Assembly (NCBI RefSeq): GCF_000425945.1
Contig: NZ_AUEK01000013.1
Location: 62,001-126,000, forward strand
DNA: 64,000 nt
Direction: 5' to 3'
Origin: Candidatus Solirubrobacter pratensis
GTDB lineage: Bacteria; Actinomycetota; Thermoleophilia; Solirubrobacterales; Solirubrobacteraceae
Shown: one piece after another, positions 15,763-23,670 of the stretch
Numbering within the stretch: the first letter of the stretch is position 1
Layout: each line of letters starts with the position of its first letter
Position numbers and translations under genes: made by a program
Notes under the pieces: generated by a model
What the model was told of the DNA's origin: nothing
The model's database searches: none
The model's input: only the letters and a program-made list of their open reading frames with translations

Positions 15763-16425
15763 GTGACGGGGCTGCGCGACCGGCTCGCCGATCTGGAGGC
15801 CGAGCACGCGACGCTGCGGGCCGAGCTGGCCGCGTTCGAGTCCGACTACCTTCGTGTCGCCGGTATCGCGGTCGCCGAGTTGCATGAGCTCGAGGCGCGC
15901 ATCCTGGCGCTGGTCGCGGCGCGCACGGGCGCCGCGGAGGACGTCGCGGCCGCGGGGGCCGCGCGCGACCGTGCGCGGGAGACGACGACGGCGCTGCGCT
16001 CGGTCCCCACGCCCGCCGCCCCGCCGCCGGGCGACGATCTCAAGGCGCTCTTCCGCGAGGCGGCGAAGCGGATGCATCCCGATCTGGTCCAGGACCCTGA
16101 CGGGCGGATGCACGCGGAGGCGTTCATGAAGCGGCTCAATGACGCCTACCGCGCAGGCGGCGCCGACGCGATCGCGAACCTGGTGCGGCAATGGGAGACC
16201 TCGCCCTACGCGCGCGGCGGGAACGACTCCGACCGGATGCTGCGAGCCGCGGTGGCGGAGGCCCAGCGGCGGCTCGACGACGTGCGCGCGACCGAGCTCG
16301 CGCGGCTGATGGAGCGGTCGCTGGCAGCGTCGATCGAGGGGCGCGACCTGCTGGCCGAGCTCAACGCCGAGGCGGAGGCTGCGCTCGTCGCCGCGCGGGC
16401 TCGCCTCGCGGCGCTCGAAGCCTGA
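15763..16425 (+). CDS. J-domain protein with N-terminal coiled coil
   Basis: The 220-residue protein starts with a Leu/Ala/Glu-rich segment (DRLADLEAEHATLRAELAAFESDYLRV) that should form a coiled coil, followed by a Pro-rich linker. A J-like domain lies at about residues 90-130: DDLKALFREAAKRMHPDLVQD with an intact HPD tripeptide, and FMKRLNDAYRAG. The C-terminal third is again helical (EAQRRLDDVRATELARLMERS). The GTG at 15763 follows CAAGGTGG at a good distance. A DnaK cochaperone with a specialised client is the simplest reading. Its partner is not nearby. Confidence 0.75.
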   Translation: MTGLRDRLADLEAEHATLRAELAAFESDYLRVAGIAVAELHELEARILALVAARTGAAEDVAAAGAARDRARETTTALRSVPTPAAPPPGDDLKALFREAAKRMHPDLVQDPDGRMHAEAFMKRLNDAYRAGGADAIANLVRQWETSPYARGGNDSDRMLRAAVAEAQRRLDDVRATELARLMERSLAASIEGRDLLAELNAEAEAALVAARARLAALEA

Positions 16426-16467
16426 CCTCCCCCGGCCGCTCTCACGAACCCGTGGCACACTGGATCC

Positions 16468-17337
16468 ATGACTCGGCGCAAGCTGCTGCCCGCCGATCGC
16501 GGGCTCGTCGCACGCATGGTCGTCGCGGCCGTGGCAACCCCGCTGATCGTCCTGGCGCTGCTGACCGTCGTCTTCCTCGCGGCGCCCACGAAGATCATCA
16601 TCGTCACGGGGATCGCGTCGGTGCTCGGCGTCGGCGCGATGCGCAAGGAGCGGGCGGGCGGGCGCCGCACGAGCACCGTCTCGGAGGGCGAGGCCCCCGA
16701 GCTGCACGCGATCGTGGAGCGCCTGTGCCTGCTGGCTGATCTGCCCAAGCCGGCGATCGTCGTCGAGCCGCAGCGCGTCCCCAACAGCTGGGTCGTCGGG
16801 ACCGGCGCCGGGGGCTACCGCCTGCATCTGACCGAGGGCCTGATCGACCGCCTGGACCGGCATGAGCTCGAGGCGGTGATCGGTCATGAGCTGGCGCACG
16901 TCGCCAACCACGACGCGGCCGTGATGACCGTCGTCGGCGGCCCCGGCGCGGCGCTGCTCGGCGGTGGCGTGCAGCTGATGCGCGGCGGCTGGTGGCTGGC
17001 CATCTCCGGCGGCGCCGTCGCCGCGGCGATCGGCTGGGTCGCAAGCCTCGGCACGCGCGCGCTGTCGCGCTACCGCGAGTTCGCGGCCGACGCCGGCTCG
17101 GTGGCGCTGACCGGCAGCGCCGCGGCGCTCGCCTCCGCGCTGATGAAGGTCTCCGACGGGATCAGCGCGATCCCGGCGCGCGATCTGCGCGCCGCGGCGG
17201 CCCAGGACGCGTTCCACCTGCTGCCCGTCGCCCGCCGCGGCGAGGACCGGATGCGGCTCCCGGCGACCCATCCGTCGCTCGAGGCCCGGATCGCGCGGCT
17301 CGAGCGGCTCGAGCAGGCGCTGCAGCAGCGCCGGTGA
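16468..17337 (+). CDS. M48-family (HtpX-like) membrane metallopeptidase
   Basis: Two N-terminal hydrophobic helices (residues about 14-60) anchor the 289-residue protein. The zinc site is HELAHVANHDA at about residues 141-151, and the third ligand Glu is in RYREFAADAGS at about 206. A further hydrophobic segment (WWLAISGGAVAAAIGWVASLG) lies between these, as in HtpX. It likely degrades misfolded membrane proteins. The gene ends at a strong hairpin shared with the opposing peptidase gene. Confidence 0.88.
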   Translation: MTRRKLLPADRGLVARMVVAAVATPLIVLALLTVVFLAAPTKIIIVTGIASVLGVGAMRKERAGGRRTSTVSEGEAPELHAIVERLCLLADLPKPAIVVEPQRVPNSWVVGTGAGGYRLHLTEGLIDRLDRHELEAVIGHELAHVANHDAAVMTVVGGPGAALLGGGVQLMRGGWWLAISGGAVAAAIGWVASLGTRALSRYREFAADAGSVALTGSAAALASALMKVSDGISAIPARDLRAAAAQDAFHLLPVARRGEDRMRLPATHPSLEARIARLERLEQALQQRR

Positions 17338-17361
17338 GGGCGCCGGCCGTGGCCGGCGCCC
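17338..17361. terminator. Bidirectional terminator hairpin
   Basis: Perfect 11-bp arms GGGCGCCGGCC / GGCCGGCGCCC (17338-17348 and 17351-17361) with a 2-nt gap lie between two convergent genes. Confidence 0.7.
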
Positions 17362-17370
17362 CCGCATGAC

Positions 17371-19929
17371 CTACGGCTGGGTCGTGCTCAGCGTGAACGT
17401 GAGCGTCCTGCTGTACGTCCCCGTCCGCAGCGGGTCCGTGGCGTTGATGTGCTGCTTGAACGCGACGTCGACGACGTCGTTGGACACCGGCCCCGTCCAG
17501 GAGGACTTCGACAGCGTCACCTGCAGCGGATCCGGCAGCGAGAACGCGCCGTTCGCGAGATGGCCGGGATCGGAGACGCTCAGCGTCGCGTCACCCGCGG
17601 TGGAGACGACCTTGGCCGTCGTCGCCGCGCTGTAGTCGTTCGCGACCCCGGGCGTGAACGCGCCGAAGCTCGCCGGGGCGCCGAGCGTGAGCGACAGCGT
17701 CGCCGGCACCGTGCCGGACGCGCCGCCGTTCTCGATGTCGGTGCCCGTCGCGGTCGCGAGCGCGCTCGTGCCGCCGACGACCGGGATCGTGATCGAGCTG
17801 CCCGCCAGGTCCAGCGTCAGCTGCGTGCCGGCGGCCGGGCGGATCGTGTACTGGCGGTCGCTGGAGAACACCATCAGCCCCAGCCGGCGGCCGGCCGGGA
17901 CGATCGCGTCCTTGGCCTGCATGTCGAACTCGAGCGTGTAGAACGTGCCCGGCGCGATCGGGTCGCTGACGTAGTCCGAGTTGCGGTTCTCGGGATCGAG
18001 CCAGCCGCGCGTCAGGACCGTGCCGCTGCCGCCCGTCGCCGGGTAGCTGATCAGCGCCGCCGACAGGTTCGCCTTCGGCTTGCTGAACGCCATCCGCAGC
18101 GTGACCGACGGCGTGCCGCTGATGCGGACGTCCTTGGTCAGCGGATTGCTCTGGTAGACGAGGCGGTTGCCGGAGCTCGGGGCGTCCAGCAGCGCCTGGT
18201 CCTCCTTGGACGCGTCGTCGGTCAGCGTCTCCTGCGCCGTGCCGCCGGCCCCGAGCGTCAGGTTGCCGCGTGTGCCGCCACCCGGCAGCAGGCGCTGCAC
18301 GACCGGGGCGGACGCGGGGTCGGGCCACTCGGAGTACGCCGTCGGGTTGGTGTAGGTCGGCTGCGTGCCGGACGGGTTCTGGCAGAGCATGAAGACCGTC
18401 GCGCCCGCGGCGACCTTCTGGCCGGCGCCCGTGGCCACGGCCGAGGCGAGCGTCAGGTGCGTCGCGTCCGGCACGTCGGTGATCTGGCGCACGACGTTCG
18501 TCACGGTTCCGTCGGCGTTCTGCTGCGGGATCGTGAGGTAGTAGCCGAGCGGCAGCGCGCTCGTGTCGGCCACGGTCAGCGTCGCCGTGTTCGACTGGTC
18601 GCCGGTCACCGTGCTCTGCCGCGTCGGGCAGGTCGCCGGCTCGCGCACGACGTAGGACTTCGGCATGTTCTCGACGCCGTTCTGGACGCCGTAGAGGTAG
18701 CGCGTGAACCAGCGGTTGACGAGCACGTCCGGCGGGGCGCCGCCATGGCCGCCCTGGTGGAAGTAGAACTCGTGCGGCACGCCCTGGTTCTTGAGCGCGT
18801 CGAGGAACTGCGCCGCGTTCTTGGTCATGACGTTGAAGTCGTTGTTGCCGTGCGCGATCAGCGCCGCGGCATGGACGTTCTGGACGTCCTTCATGTAGTC
18901 GCGCTCGTCCCAGAAGGCGTTGCGGTTGCCCGTGAGACGGTCTTCCTGCACCCTGATGTCATCGATGACGGGGACGCAGATCGTGCGCGCGCCCGCCGCG
19001 TTCTCGTCCTGGCGCGAGTACACGTCGTCGACGAGCACGTCGAGGTCCTCGCCGAGGTAGGAGTTGGTGCCGGTGCCGCCGGTGCGCGAGTGCGGCGCGC
19101 GCACCATGCCGTTGGCGCGGTAGTAGTCGTACCAGTCCGAGATCGCCGAGATCGGGACGATCGCGTCCAGGCCCTGGACGCCGGTCGTGGCGGCCGCGAT
19201 CGGCAGCGTGCCGTTGTAGGACGTGCCCATCATGCCGACCTTGCCGGTCGTCCAGGACGCGACCAGCGGCGTGCTCCCCGCGCGCGTCGTGTACGCGGGC
19301 GCGCGCCCGTTGAGCCAGTCGATGACGGCCTTCGCGCCCAGCGTCTCGTTGCGGCCGCCGGACGTCGGACAGCCGTCCGAGTTGCCCGTGCCCGGCGAGT
19401 CGGCGTGGACGACCGCGAACCCGCGCGGCACCCACTGCGCTGCGTAGATGTCGCTCGAGCTCACCTTGGGGCTCGTATTGCGGCCAGGCCAGAACGGCGC
19501 GAGCGGACGCTCGGGCGGCTGCGCGCCCAGCTCGTGGTCGACGACCCAGTTGCTGTACTTCGCCGCCGTGTTCGCGTAGTACGGGCTGTCCTCGAAGATC
19601 ACGGGGACCTTCAGCCCGTCGGTCTCGGTCTCCGGCGGCCGGATCACGTCGAAGTGGACGCGGTCGAGCTTGCCGTCGTTGTCGCTGTCGAAGGTGGTCT
19701 GGACCCAGCCTTCGTTGCGGACCCACTTCGTCTGGTCGGTCGTGAACACCGCCTGCGCGAGGCCGTTGACGAACGTCGGGACCGCCCCCGCGGGGGCCGG
19801 CGCCGGCGGGGCCAGGGCGGCGGGCTTCTCGGCGGTGGTCAGGAGCGGCAGCGCGGATGCGGAGCTCGTGCCCACGACCGCGGCCATGGCGGTCGCCGTG
19901 GCGGCGACCCCCAGGAATCGGAACCTCAA
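17371..19929 (-). CDS. Secreted X-prolyl dipeptidyl-peptidase (S15/CocE-like) with C-terminal shared domain
   Basis: The protein has a signal peptide (FLGVAATATAMAAVVGTSSASA) and an S15-type catalytic domain: nucleophile in GMMGTSYNGTLP, HADSPGTGNSDG, and the His in FYFHQGGHGG. A roughly 70-residue insertion rich in Thr/Val (TATLTVADTSALPLGYYLTI) precedes the CocE-type jelly-roll domain. The final 112 residues, starting VPATLSLTLGAPASFGAF and ending TLTFTLSTTQP, recur at the ends of the proteins encoded at 25291 and 49780. The TTG start at 19929 was chosen because GGGGAG lies 8-9 nt upstream; an in-frame ATG at 19953 lacks such a site. It probably releases Xaa-Pro dipeptides outside the cell. 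Confidence 0.86.
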   Translation of the reverse strand: MRFRFLGVAATATAMAAVVGTSSASALPLLTTAEKPAALAPPAPAPAGAVPTFVNGLAQAVFTTDQTKWVRNEGWVQTTFDSDNDGKLDRVHFDVIRPPETETDGLKVPVIFEDSPYYANTAAKYSNWVVDHELGAQPPERPLAPFWPGRNTSPKVSSSDIYAAQWVPRGFAVVHADSPGTGNSDGCPTSGGRNETLGAKAVIDWLNGRAPAYTTRAGSTPLVASWTTGKVGMMGTSYNGTLPIAAATTGVQGLDAIVPISAISDWYDYYRANGMVRAPHSRTGGTGTNSYLGEDLDVLVDDVYSRQDENAAGARTICVPVIDDIRVQEDRLTGNRNAFWDERDYMKDVQNVHAAALIAHGNNDFNVMTKNAAQFLDALKNQGVPHEFYFHQGGHGGAPPDVLVNRWFTRYLYGVQNGVENMPKSYVVREPATCPTRQSTVTGDQSNTATLTVADTSALPLGYYLTIPQQNADGTVTNVVRQITDVPDATHLTLASAVATGAGQKVAAGATVFMLCQNPSGTQPTYTNPTAYSEWPDPASAPVVQRLLPGGGTRGNLTLGAGGTAQETLTDDASKEDQALLDAPSSGNRLVYQSNPLTKDVRISGTPSVTLRMAFSKPKANLSAALISYPATGGSGTVLTRGWLDPENRNSDYVSDPIAPGTFYTLEFDMQAKDAIVPAGRRLGLMVFSSDRQYTIRPAAGTQLTLDLAGSSITIPVVGGTSALATATGTDIENGGASGTVPATLSLTLGAPASFGAFTPGVANDYSAATTAKVVSTAGDATLSVSDPGHLANGAFSLPDPLQVTLSKSSWTGPVSNDVVDVAFKQHINATDPLRTGTYSRTLTFTLSTTQP

Positions 19930-20077
19930 GTTGTCTGCTCCCCTCTCGAGCATGAATGCCAGCAGTGAGCCTCCATCCTGCCCCTCCAACTGCCGATCGG
20001 CAATGTTCCGGAGTCGCTCAGCGCGCTGAGATGTCTCCACGCCGTAACCTGTGGCCGCCGAAAGGCGTCTGACGGGT

Positions 20078-21481
20078 ATGAGCCTGGTCCTGCTGCGCAC
20101 CCAGTCCGACGAGCGGCTGATCGCGCTCGCGCGCGACGGCCACGAGCGGGCATTCGAGGCGATCGTGAAGCGCTATCGCCGGCAGCTGCTGGCTGCGTGC
20201 CGCAGGATGGTCCCCGAGGCGCGCGCCGAGGACGTGTTGCAGCAGGCGCTCGTCTCGGCGTGGGGAGCGCTGCGGCGCGGCGACGACGTGCACGATCTGC
20301 GCGCGTGGCTGTTCCGCATCGCCCGCAACACGGCGATCAGCGCCCTGCGCGGACCCGGCCACCCCGAGCCGCCTGCGCTGCTCGGCACGCTGGTCGCGGC
20401 TCCCAGCCCGCAGGAGGAGGCCGAACGGCGCGCGGTGGTGCGGGAGACGTTAGAGGCCGTCGCCGGACTGCCCGAGCGCCAGCGGGAGGCGCTGCTGCGG
20501 ATCGCCGTCCAGGGACACAGCCAGGACGAGGTGGCGGAGGAGCTCGGCCTCTCGCGCGTGGCCGTGCGCCAGCTCGTGCACCGCGCACGCACCTCGCTGC
20601 GGGCGGCCGCGTCGGCCGTCGTGCCGTTCCCGGTCGTCGCATGGCTCGCGTCAGCCGGCGCGGGCGCGGAGCCGATGAGCCTGCGGATCGGGCAGCTGAT
20701 CGCCGGCGCCGGAGGCGCGGGCGCCGGGGCGACGCTGCTGAAGGCCGGCGCCGTGGCGGGCGTGGCGGGAGCGGTCTCGGCCCCGATCCTGGCGGAGCAC
20801 CACGCGTCGCGGGCGGCGCCGGCCCGGGCGGCTCCGGCGCTGACCGCGACGCCGCGGGCCGTCCCGGCGGCATCGGTCGCGCCCGTGGCGACCGCGAGGC
20901 CGCCGGTCGTTCCGGTCGCGTCGGTCGTTCCCGCGCCGCGGCATGAAGGAGCGGGCGACGACCGGGCGCCGGCGAGCGGCGGCGGCGGGGCCGCGCGCCA
21001 TCGCGCCCGCAGCCAGGACGACGACCGCGGCGAATCGCGCGATGAGAGCGAGCGGAGCGTCCGCCGGGCCGCGGGCGGCGTGCCTGGGCGCGAGCGGGAC
21101 GGCGGCGACGACGCGGGGCGCGAGCGCGATGAGGGCTCCGGCGCGGAGCACGACGGCGGGGCCTCGGGACGTGACTCGGTGCTGCGCGACGGCAGCACCT
21201 CGGGCCGCGACTCGACGCTGCGCGACGGCAGCACCTCGGGCCGCGACTCGACGCTGCGCGACGGCAGCACCTCGGGCCGCGATTCGGCGCTGCGCGACGG
21301 CGACACGTCTGGCCGCGACGCGGCGTCGTCCGGCGACGGCGACTCGGCACTGCGCGATGGCGGCGCCGAGGGCACCGACGCGGCGACGTCCGACGCCGGC
21401 GTCGCGGGACGCGACTCGGCGAACGCGGCGCAGGGCGACCGCGACGGCCGGTCCGGAGACTCCGGCGAGTCAGGAAATTGA
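20078..21481 (+). CDS. ECF sigma factor with membrane-like and repeat-rich C-terminal extension (467 aa)
   Basis: Residues 1-180 form a normal ECF factor: RDGHERAFEAIVKRYRRQLL, AEDVLQQALVSAWGAL, DLRAWLFRIARNTAISAL and region 4 in LPERQREALLRIAVQGHSQDEVAEELGL. After it comes a Gly/Ala-rich hydrophobic stretch (about 205-240) that could cross the membrane, then a Pro/Ala/Val linker. A 150-residue charged tail follows, with four to five copies of a 12-residue repeat of type SGRDSTLRDGST. ATG at 20078 is preferred to GTG 20051. It is divergent from the secreted peptidase gene and precedes a secreted Ca-binding protein, which it may regulate. No anti-sigma gene is adjacent, so the tail may do that job. 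Confidence 0.82.
   Translation: MSLVLLRTQSDERLIALARDGHERAFEAIVKRYRRQLLAACRRMVPEARAEDVLQQALVSAWGALRRGDDVHDLRAWLFRIARNTAISALRGPGHPEPPALLGTLVAAPSPQEEAERRAVVRETLEAVAGLPERQREALLRIAVQGHSQDEVAEELGLSRVAVRQLVHRARTSLRAAASAVVPFPVVAWLASAGAGAEPMSLRIGQLIAGAGGAGAGATLLKAGAVAGVAGAVSAPILAEHHASRAAPARAAPALTATPRAVPAASVAPVATARPPVVPVASVVPAPRHEGAGDDRAPASGGGGAARHRARSQDDDRGESRDESERSVRRAAGGVPGRERDGGDDAGRERDEGSGAEHDGGASGRDSVLRDGSTSGRDSTLRDGSTSGRDSTLRDGSTSGRDSALRDGDTSGRDAASSGDGDSALRDGGAEGTDAATSDAGVAGRDSANAAQGDRDGRSGDSGESGN
21162..21305 (+). repeat. 36-bp tandem repeat inside the ECF sigma gene
   Basis: Four consecutive 36-bp units (21162-21197, 21198-21233, 21234-21269, 21270-21305) and a decayed fifth encode the 12-residue repeat. 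Units two and three are identical. Multiples of three keep the frame, so copy number could vary between strains. Confidence 0.85.
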
Positions 21482-21548
21482 CCGTCACCTCGGACCGGCC
21501 GGCGGCGTCTCCCTTGCAGTGGACCGCAATCGGACCCAAGGAGGACCT

Positions 21549-22145
21549 GTGACCCGCATGCTCTGCACGCTCGCGGCAGTCACCGTGGCTGCATCGCTGC
21601 TCTTCACCGCCACGGCGGGCGCACACGGCACCGATCGCAACCGCGATCGCATCCCGGACCGCTGGGAGAAGCAGCACCATCTGTCGCTCAAGGTCAAGGA
21701 GACGCGCCGCGACCAGGACCGCGACGGGCTCAACAACCTGGGCGAGTACCGCTCCCACACCGACCCGCGCGACGGCGACAGCGACGACGACGGCATCGGG
21801 GACGACGCCGAGAACGCGGGCAAGGTCGCCTCGTTCACGGGTGGCGTGCTCACGATCACCCTGGCCAAGGGCGGCACGCTCACCGGCCAGGTCACCGACG
21901 AGACGGAGATCGAGTGCGAGGGCGACGCCACCGCCACATCGTCAGGCGACGATCCCGGCGATGACGATCAGGGCGACGACGACAACGGCGGCCGCGACCA
22001 TGGCGGCGACGACGACGACCATGGCGACGGCGGCCACGGCAGCTGCGGCGCCGAGGCGCTGGCCGCCGGCCGCCAGGTCGGGGAGGCCGAGCTCAAGGCG
22101 AGCCACGGCGTGGCCGTCTTCGAGCAGCTCGAGCTCGGCGCGTAG
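21549..22145 (+). CDS. Secreted calcium-binding protein with thrombospondin-3-like repeats
   Basis: A perfect AAGGAGG site precedes the GTG at 21549. A signal peptide (MLCTLAAVTVAASLLFTATAGA) leads into Asp-rich loops DRNRDRIPDRWEKQ and DQDRDGLNNLGEY, then DGDSDDDGIGDDAE, the pattern of Ca-binding TSP3/dockerin-type loops. The next part (FTGGVLTITLAKGGTLTGQVTDETEIECEG) resembles a small beta domain common in actinobacterial secreted proteins. An Asp/Gly/His-rich run of about 40 residues interrupts it before a conserved-looking end with CGAEALAAGRQVGEAELK. Surface or matrix role inferred. Strong terminator follows. Confidence 0.75.
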   Translation: MTRMLCTLAAVTVAASLLFTATAGAHGTDRNRDRIPDRWEKQHHLSLKVKETRRDQDRDGLNNLGEYRSHTDPRDGDSDDDGIGDDAENAGKVASFTGGVLTITLAKGGTLTGQVTDETEIECEGDATATSSGDDPGDDDQGDDDNGGRDHGGDDDDHGDGGHGSCGAEALAAGRQVGEAELKASHGVAVFEQLELGA

Positions 22146-22152
22146 CGCCGAC

Positions 22153-22185
22153 CGCGCCCGGGCCGCCGTCGCCGGCCCGGGCGCG
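22153..22185 (+). terminator. Strong GC hairpin terminator
   Basis: Perfect 13-bp arms (22153-22165 and 22173-22185) with loop CCGTCGC follow the Ca-binding protein gene directly. Confidence 0.72.
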
Positions 22186-22187
22186 CC

Positions 22188-22193
22188 TACGCT
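22188..22193 (+). promoter_or_regulatory. -10 box of leaderless HIRAN gene
   Basis: TACGCT ends 6 nt before GTG 22200, right after the terminator, giving a leaderless start. Confidence 0.5.
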
Positions 22194-22199
22194 TGCCGG

Positions 22200-22664
22200 G
22201 TGGAGATCGACGTCGTCCTGCAGGAGCGGTACTGGTACCCGGACGACGGCGGCGAGGTATGGGTCGCCGGCTATCAGCTGGTCGACGCCGAGGGCCGCTA
22301 TCTCCCCCGCGACGCCGCCGAGCTCGCGGACGCCGGGCTGCACGTCGCCGGCGTGGCCGGAGCGGGGCGCCACCATGCGGACGCGCTGCAGTCCGAGCAC
22401 GCGGCGCCCGGCCGCCCGCTGCGGCTCCGCCGCGACCCTGCCAACGAGTTCGACGTCAACGCGATCGCGGTCGACACCGAGGCCGGCGAGCCGCTCGGCT
22501 TCGTCCCGCGCGAGCTGGCCGCCGAGCTCGCGCCGCGACTCGACGACGGCGAGCCGTGGTCGGCGCTCGTCCTGCGCGAGCAGCGCGCGAGCCCGCGCGA
22601 CCCGCGCACCGGACTGACGATGCTGCTCGCGCCCGCGGACGTGCTGACACTCCGTCAGCGCTAG
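22200..22664 (+). CDS. HIRAN-domain protein (154 aa)
   Basis: Residues about 48-130 match the HIRAN domain: HVAGVAGAGRHH, LRLRRDPANEFDVNAIAVDT, and EPLGFVPRELAAELAPRLDDG. The N-terminal 45 residues (RYWYPDDGGEVWVAGYQLVDAEGRYLP) are an added segment I do not recognise. HIRAN domains bind DNA ends or 3'-ends in helicases such as HLTF, but this protein has no helicase or nuclease part, so its action must depend on partners. It is monocistronic between a terminator and an RBS-led cupin gene. Confidence 0.75.
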   Translation: MEIDVVLQERYWYPDDGGEVWVAGYQLVDAEGRYLPRDAAELADAGLHVAGVAGAGRHHADALQSEHAAPGRPLRLRRDPANEFDVNAIAVDTEAGEPLGFVPRELAAELAPRLDDGEPWSALVLREQRASPRDPRTGLTMLLAPADVLTLRQR

Positions 22665-22763
22665 TGCTGCCCGTACCGCGGGACTAGAGATCTCCGACGT
22701 GCGCGCGTCGCGTTCGCGACGGATGATCAACGCATCGACGGACAGCGCAACCCAAGGATGAAG

Positions 22764-23066
22764 ATGGCCCCGCTCTACGCAGACCCGATCCCCCAGACCC
22801 GTGCCGCCGCGGGCAGCGCGCGCCACGGCGCCGTTCTGACGTTCGAGACGATCGAGGCGTTCGTGAGCCGCCCGGCGCCGGTGCGCATGCGCCGCTGGGA
22901 GGACACGCTGCTGCGCGTGGTCGACGGGATCGTGCGTCTCACCACCGACGGCGAGGAGCGCAAGCTGGGCATCGGCGAGGAGGCGATCCTCCCCGCGGGC
23001 ACCCCGCACCAGCTCGCGGGCGTCAACGGCGCCGCGCGCGTCGTGATCGGCTTCCGGGCGCTCTAG
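22764..23066 (+). CDS. Small cupin-domain protein
   Basis: The 100-residue protein is one cupin barrel: TLLRVVDGIVRLTTDGEERKLGIGEEAILPAGTPHQLAG, with one conserved His in the second motif (TPH) and few other metal ligands. The ATG at 22764 is preferred over 22758 since AAGGA at 22754-22758 is then 5 nt away. Role unknown; a binding or sensing function is possible. A hairpin shared with the convergent FMN reductase gene follows. Confidence 0.78.
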   Translation: MAPLYADPIPQTRAAAGSARHGAVLTFETIEAFVSRPAPVRMRRWEDTLLRVVDGIVRLTTDGEERKLGIGEEAILPAGTPHQLAGVNGAARVVIGFRAL

Positions 23067-23117
23067 GGGTCTGTTGAAGAATGGTCGGTGCGTATCGGAA
23101 TTCTTCAACAGGCCCCT
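23065..23117. terminator. Bidirectional terminator with AT-richer stem
   Basis: 18-bp arms (23065-23082 and 23100-23117) including CTGTTGAAGAAT pair with one T-G wobble around a 17-nt loop. The hairpin lies between convergent genes and overlaps the last base of the cupin stop. Its lower GC content stands out from all other stems here. Confidence 0.72.
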
Positions 23118-23666
23118 CTAGCCTTCGACCGGCGCGCCGACCTCGCGGACGAGGTCGCCGACCACGTCGCGCAGGCGGGCGGTCAGCTCGGGATCCACGA
23201 GCGCGCCGTCCTCGGTGAAGGCGGCGTCGGCGAGGCCGACGGGCAGCTCGGACTCGAGCACGTGGGCGCCCGAGGCCTTGAGCGCCTTGCGCACCTCGGC
23301 CTGCGCCCAGACCGCGCCGAACAGGCCCGTGCTCGCGCCGATGACCGCGCACGGCTTGTGGCGCAGCACGTTCTCCGGGAACGGGCGTGACGCCCAGTCG
23401 AGCGCGTTCTTCAGCGCGCCGGGCAGCGACGCGTTGTACTCCGGCGTCGCGATCAGCAGCGCGTCGGCGGACTCGATCTCGGCCAGGAAGTCGCTCACGA
23501 CCTCCGGCGGATCGAGCTCCTCATCCTCGTTGAACGCCGGGATGGCGGCCAGCGCGTCCCACTCCACGAGGTCCACTCCGGACGGGAGCTGTGCGCCCGC
23601 CGCCCGGAGCAGCCTGCGGTTGTGGGATCCTCGGCGCAGGCTGCCGGCGATGCCGAGGATCCGCAT
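23118..23666 (-). CDS. NADPH-dependent FMN reductase
   Basis: The 182-residue flavodoxin-like protein shows the FMN phosphate loop GSLRRGSHNRRLL and the family motif TPEYNASLPGALKNALDW, with GASTGLFGAVWAQ for the nicotinamide side. It reduces free or bound FMN or quinones with NAD(P)H. It follows the YceI gene by 4 bp on the same strand and so probably shares its promoter and operator. Confidence 0.92.
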   Translation of the reverse strand: MRILGIAGSLRRGSHNRRLLRAAGAQLPSGVDLVEWDALAAIPAFNEDEELDPPEVVSDFLAEIESADALLIATPEYNASLPGALKNALDWASRPFPENVLRHKPCAVIGASTGLFGAVWAQAEVRKALKASGAHVLESELPVGLADAAFTEDGALVDPELTARLRDVVGDLVREVGAPVEG

Positions 23667-23670
23667 CCTG

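Noticed and set aside
17449..19968. Long antisense open frame over the S15 peptidase gene
   Set aside because: The translation is Arg-rich without motifs; the opposite strand has signal peptide, catalytic motifs and the shared C-terminal domain. GC-rich DNA often gives such frames.
21162..21305. 36-bp direct repeats looked like a CRISPR array
   Set aside because: The repeats are directly adjacent with no spacers and stay in frame within the sigma gene, so they encode a protein repeat.
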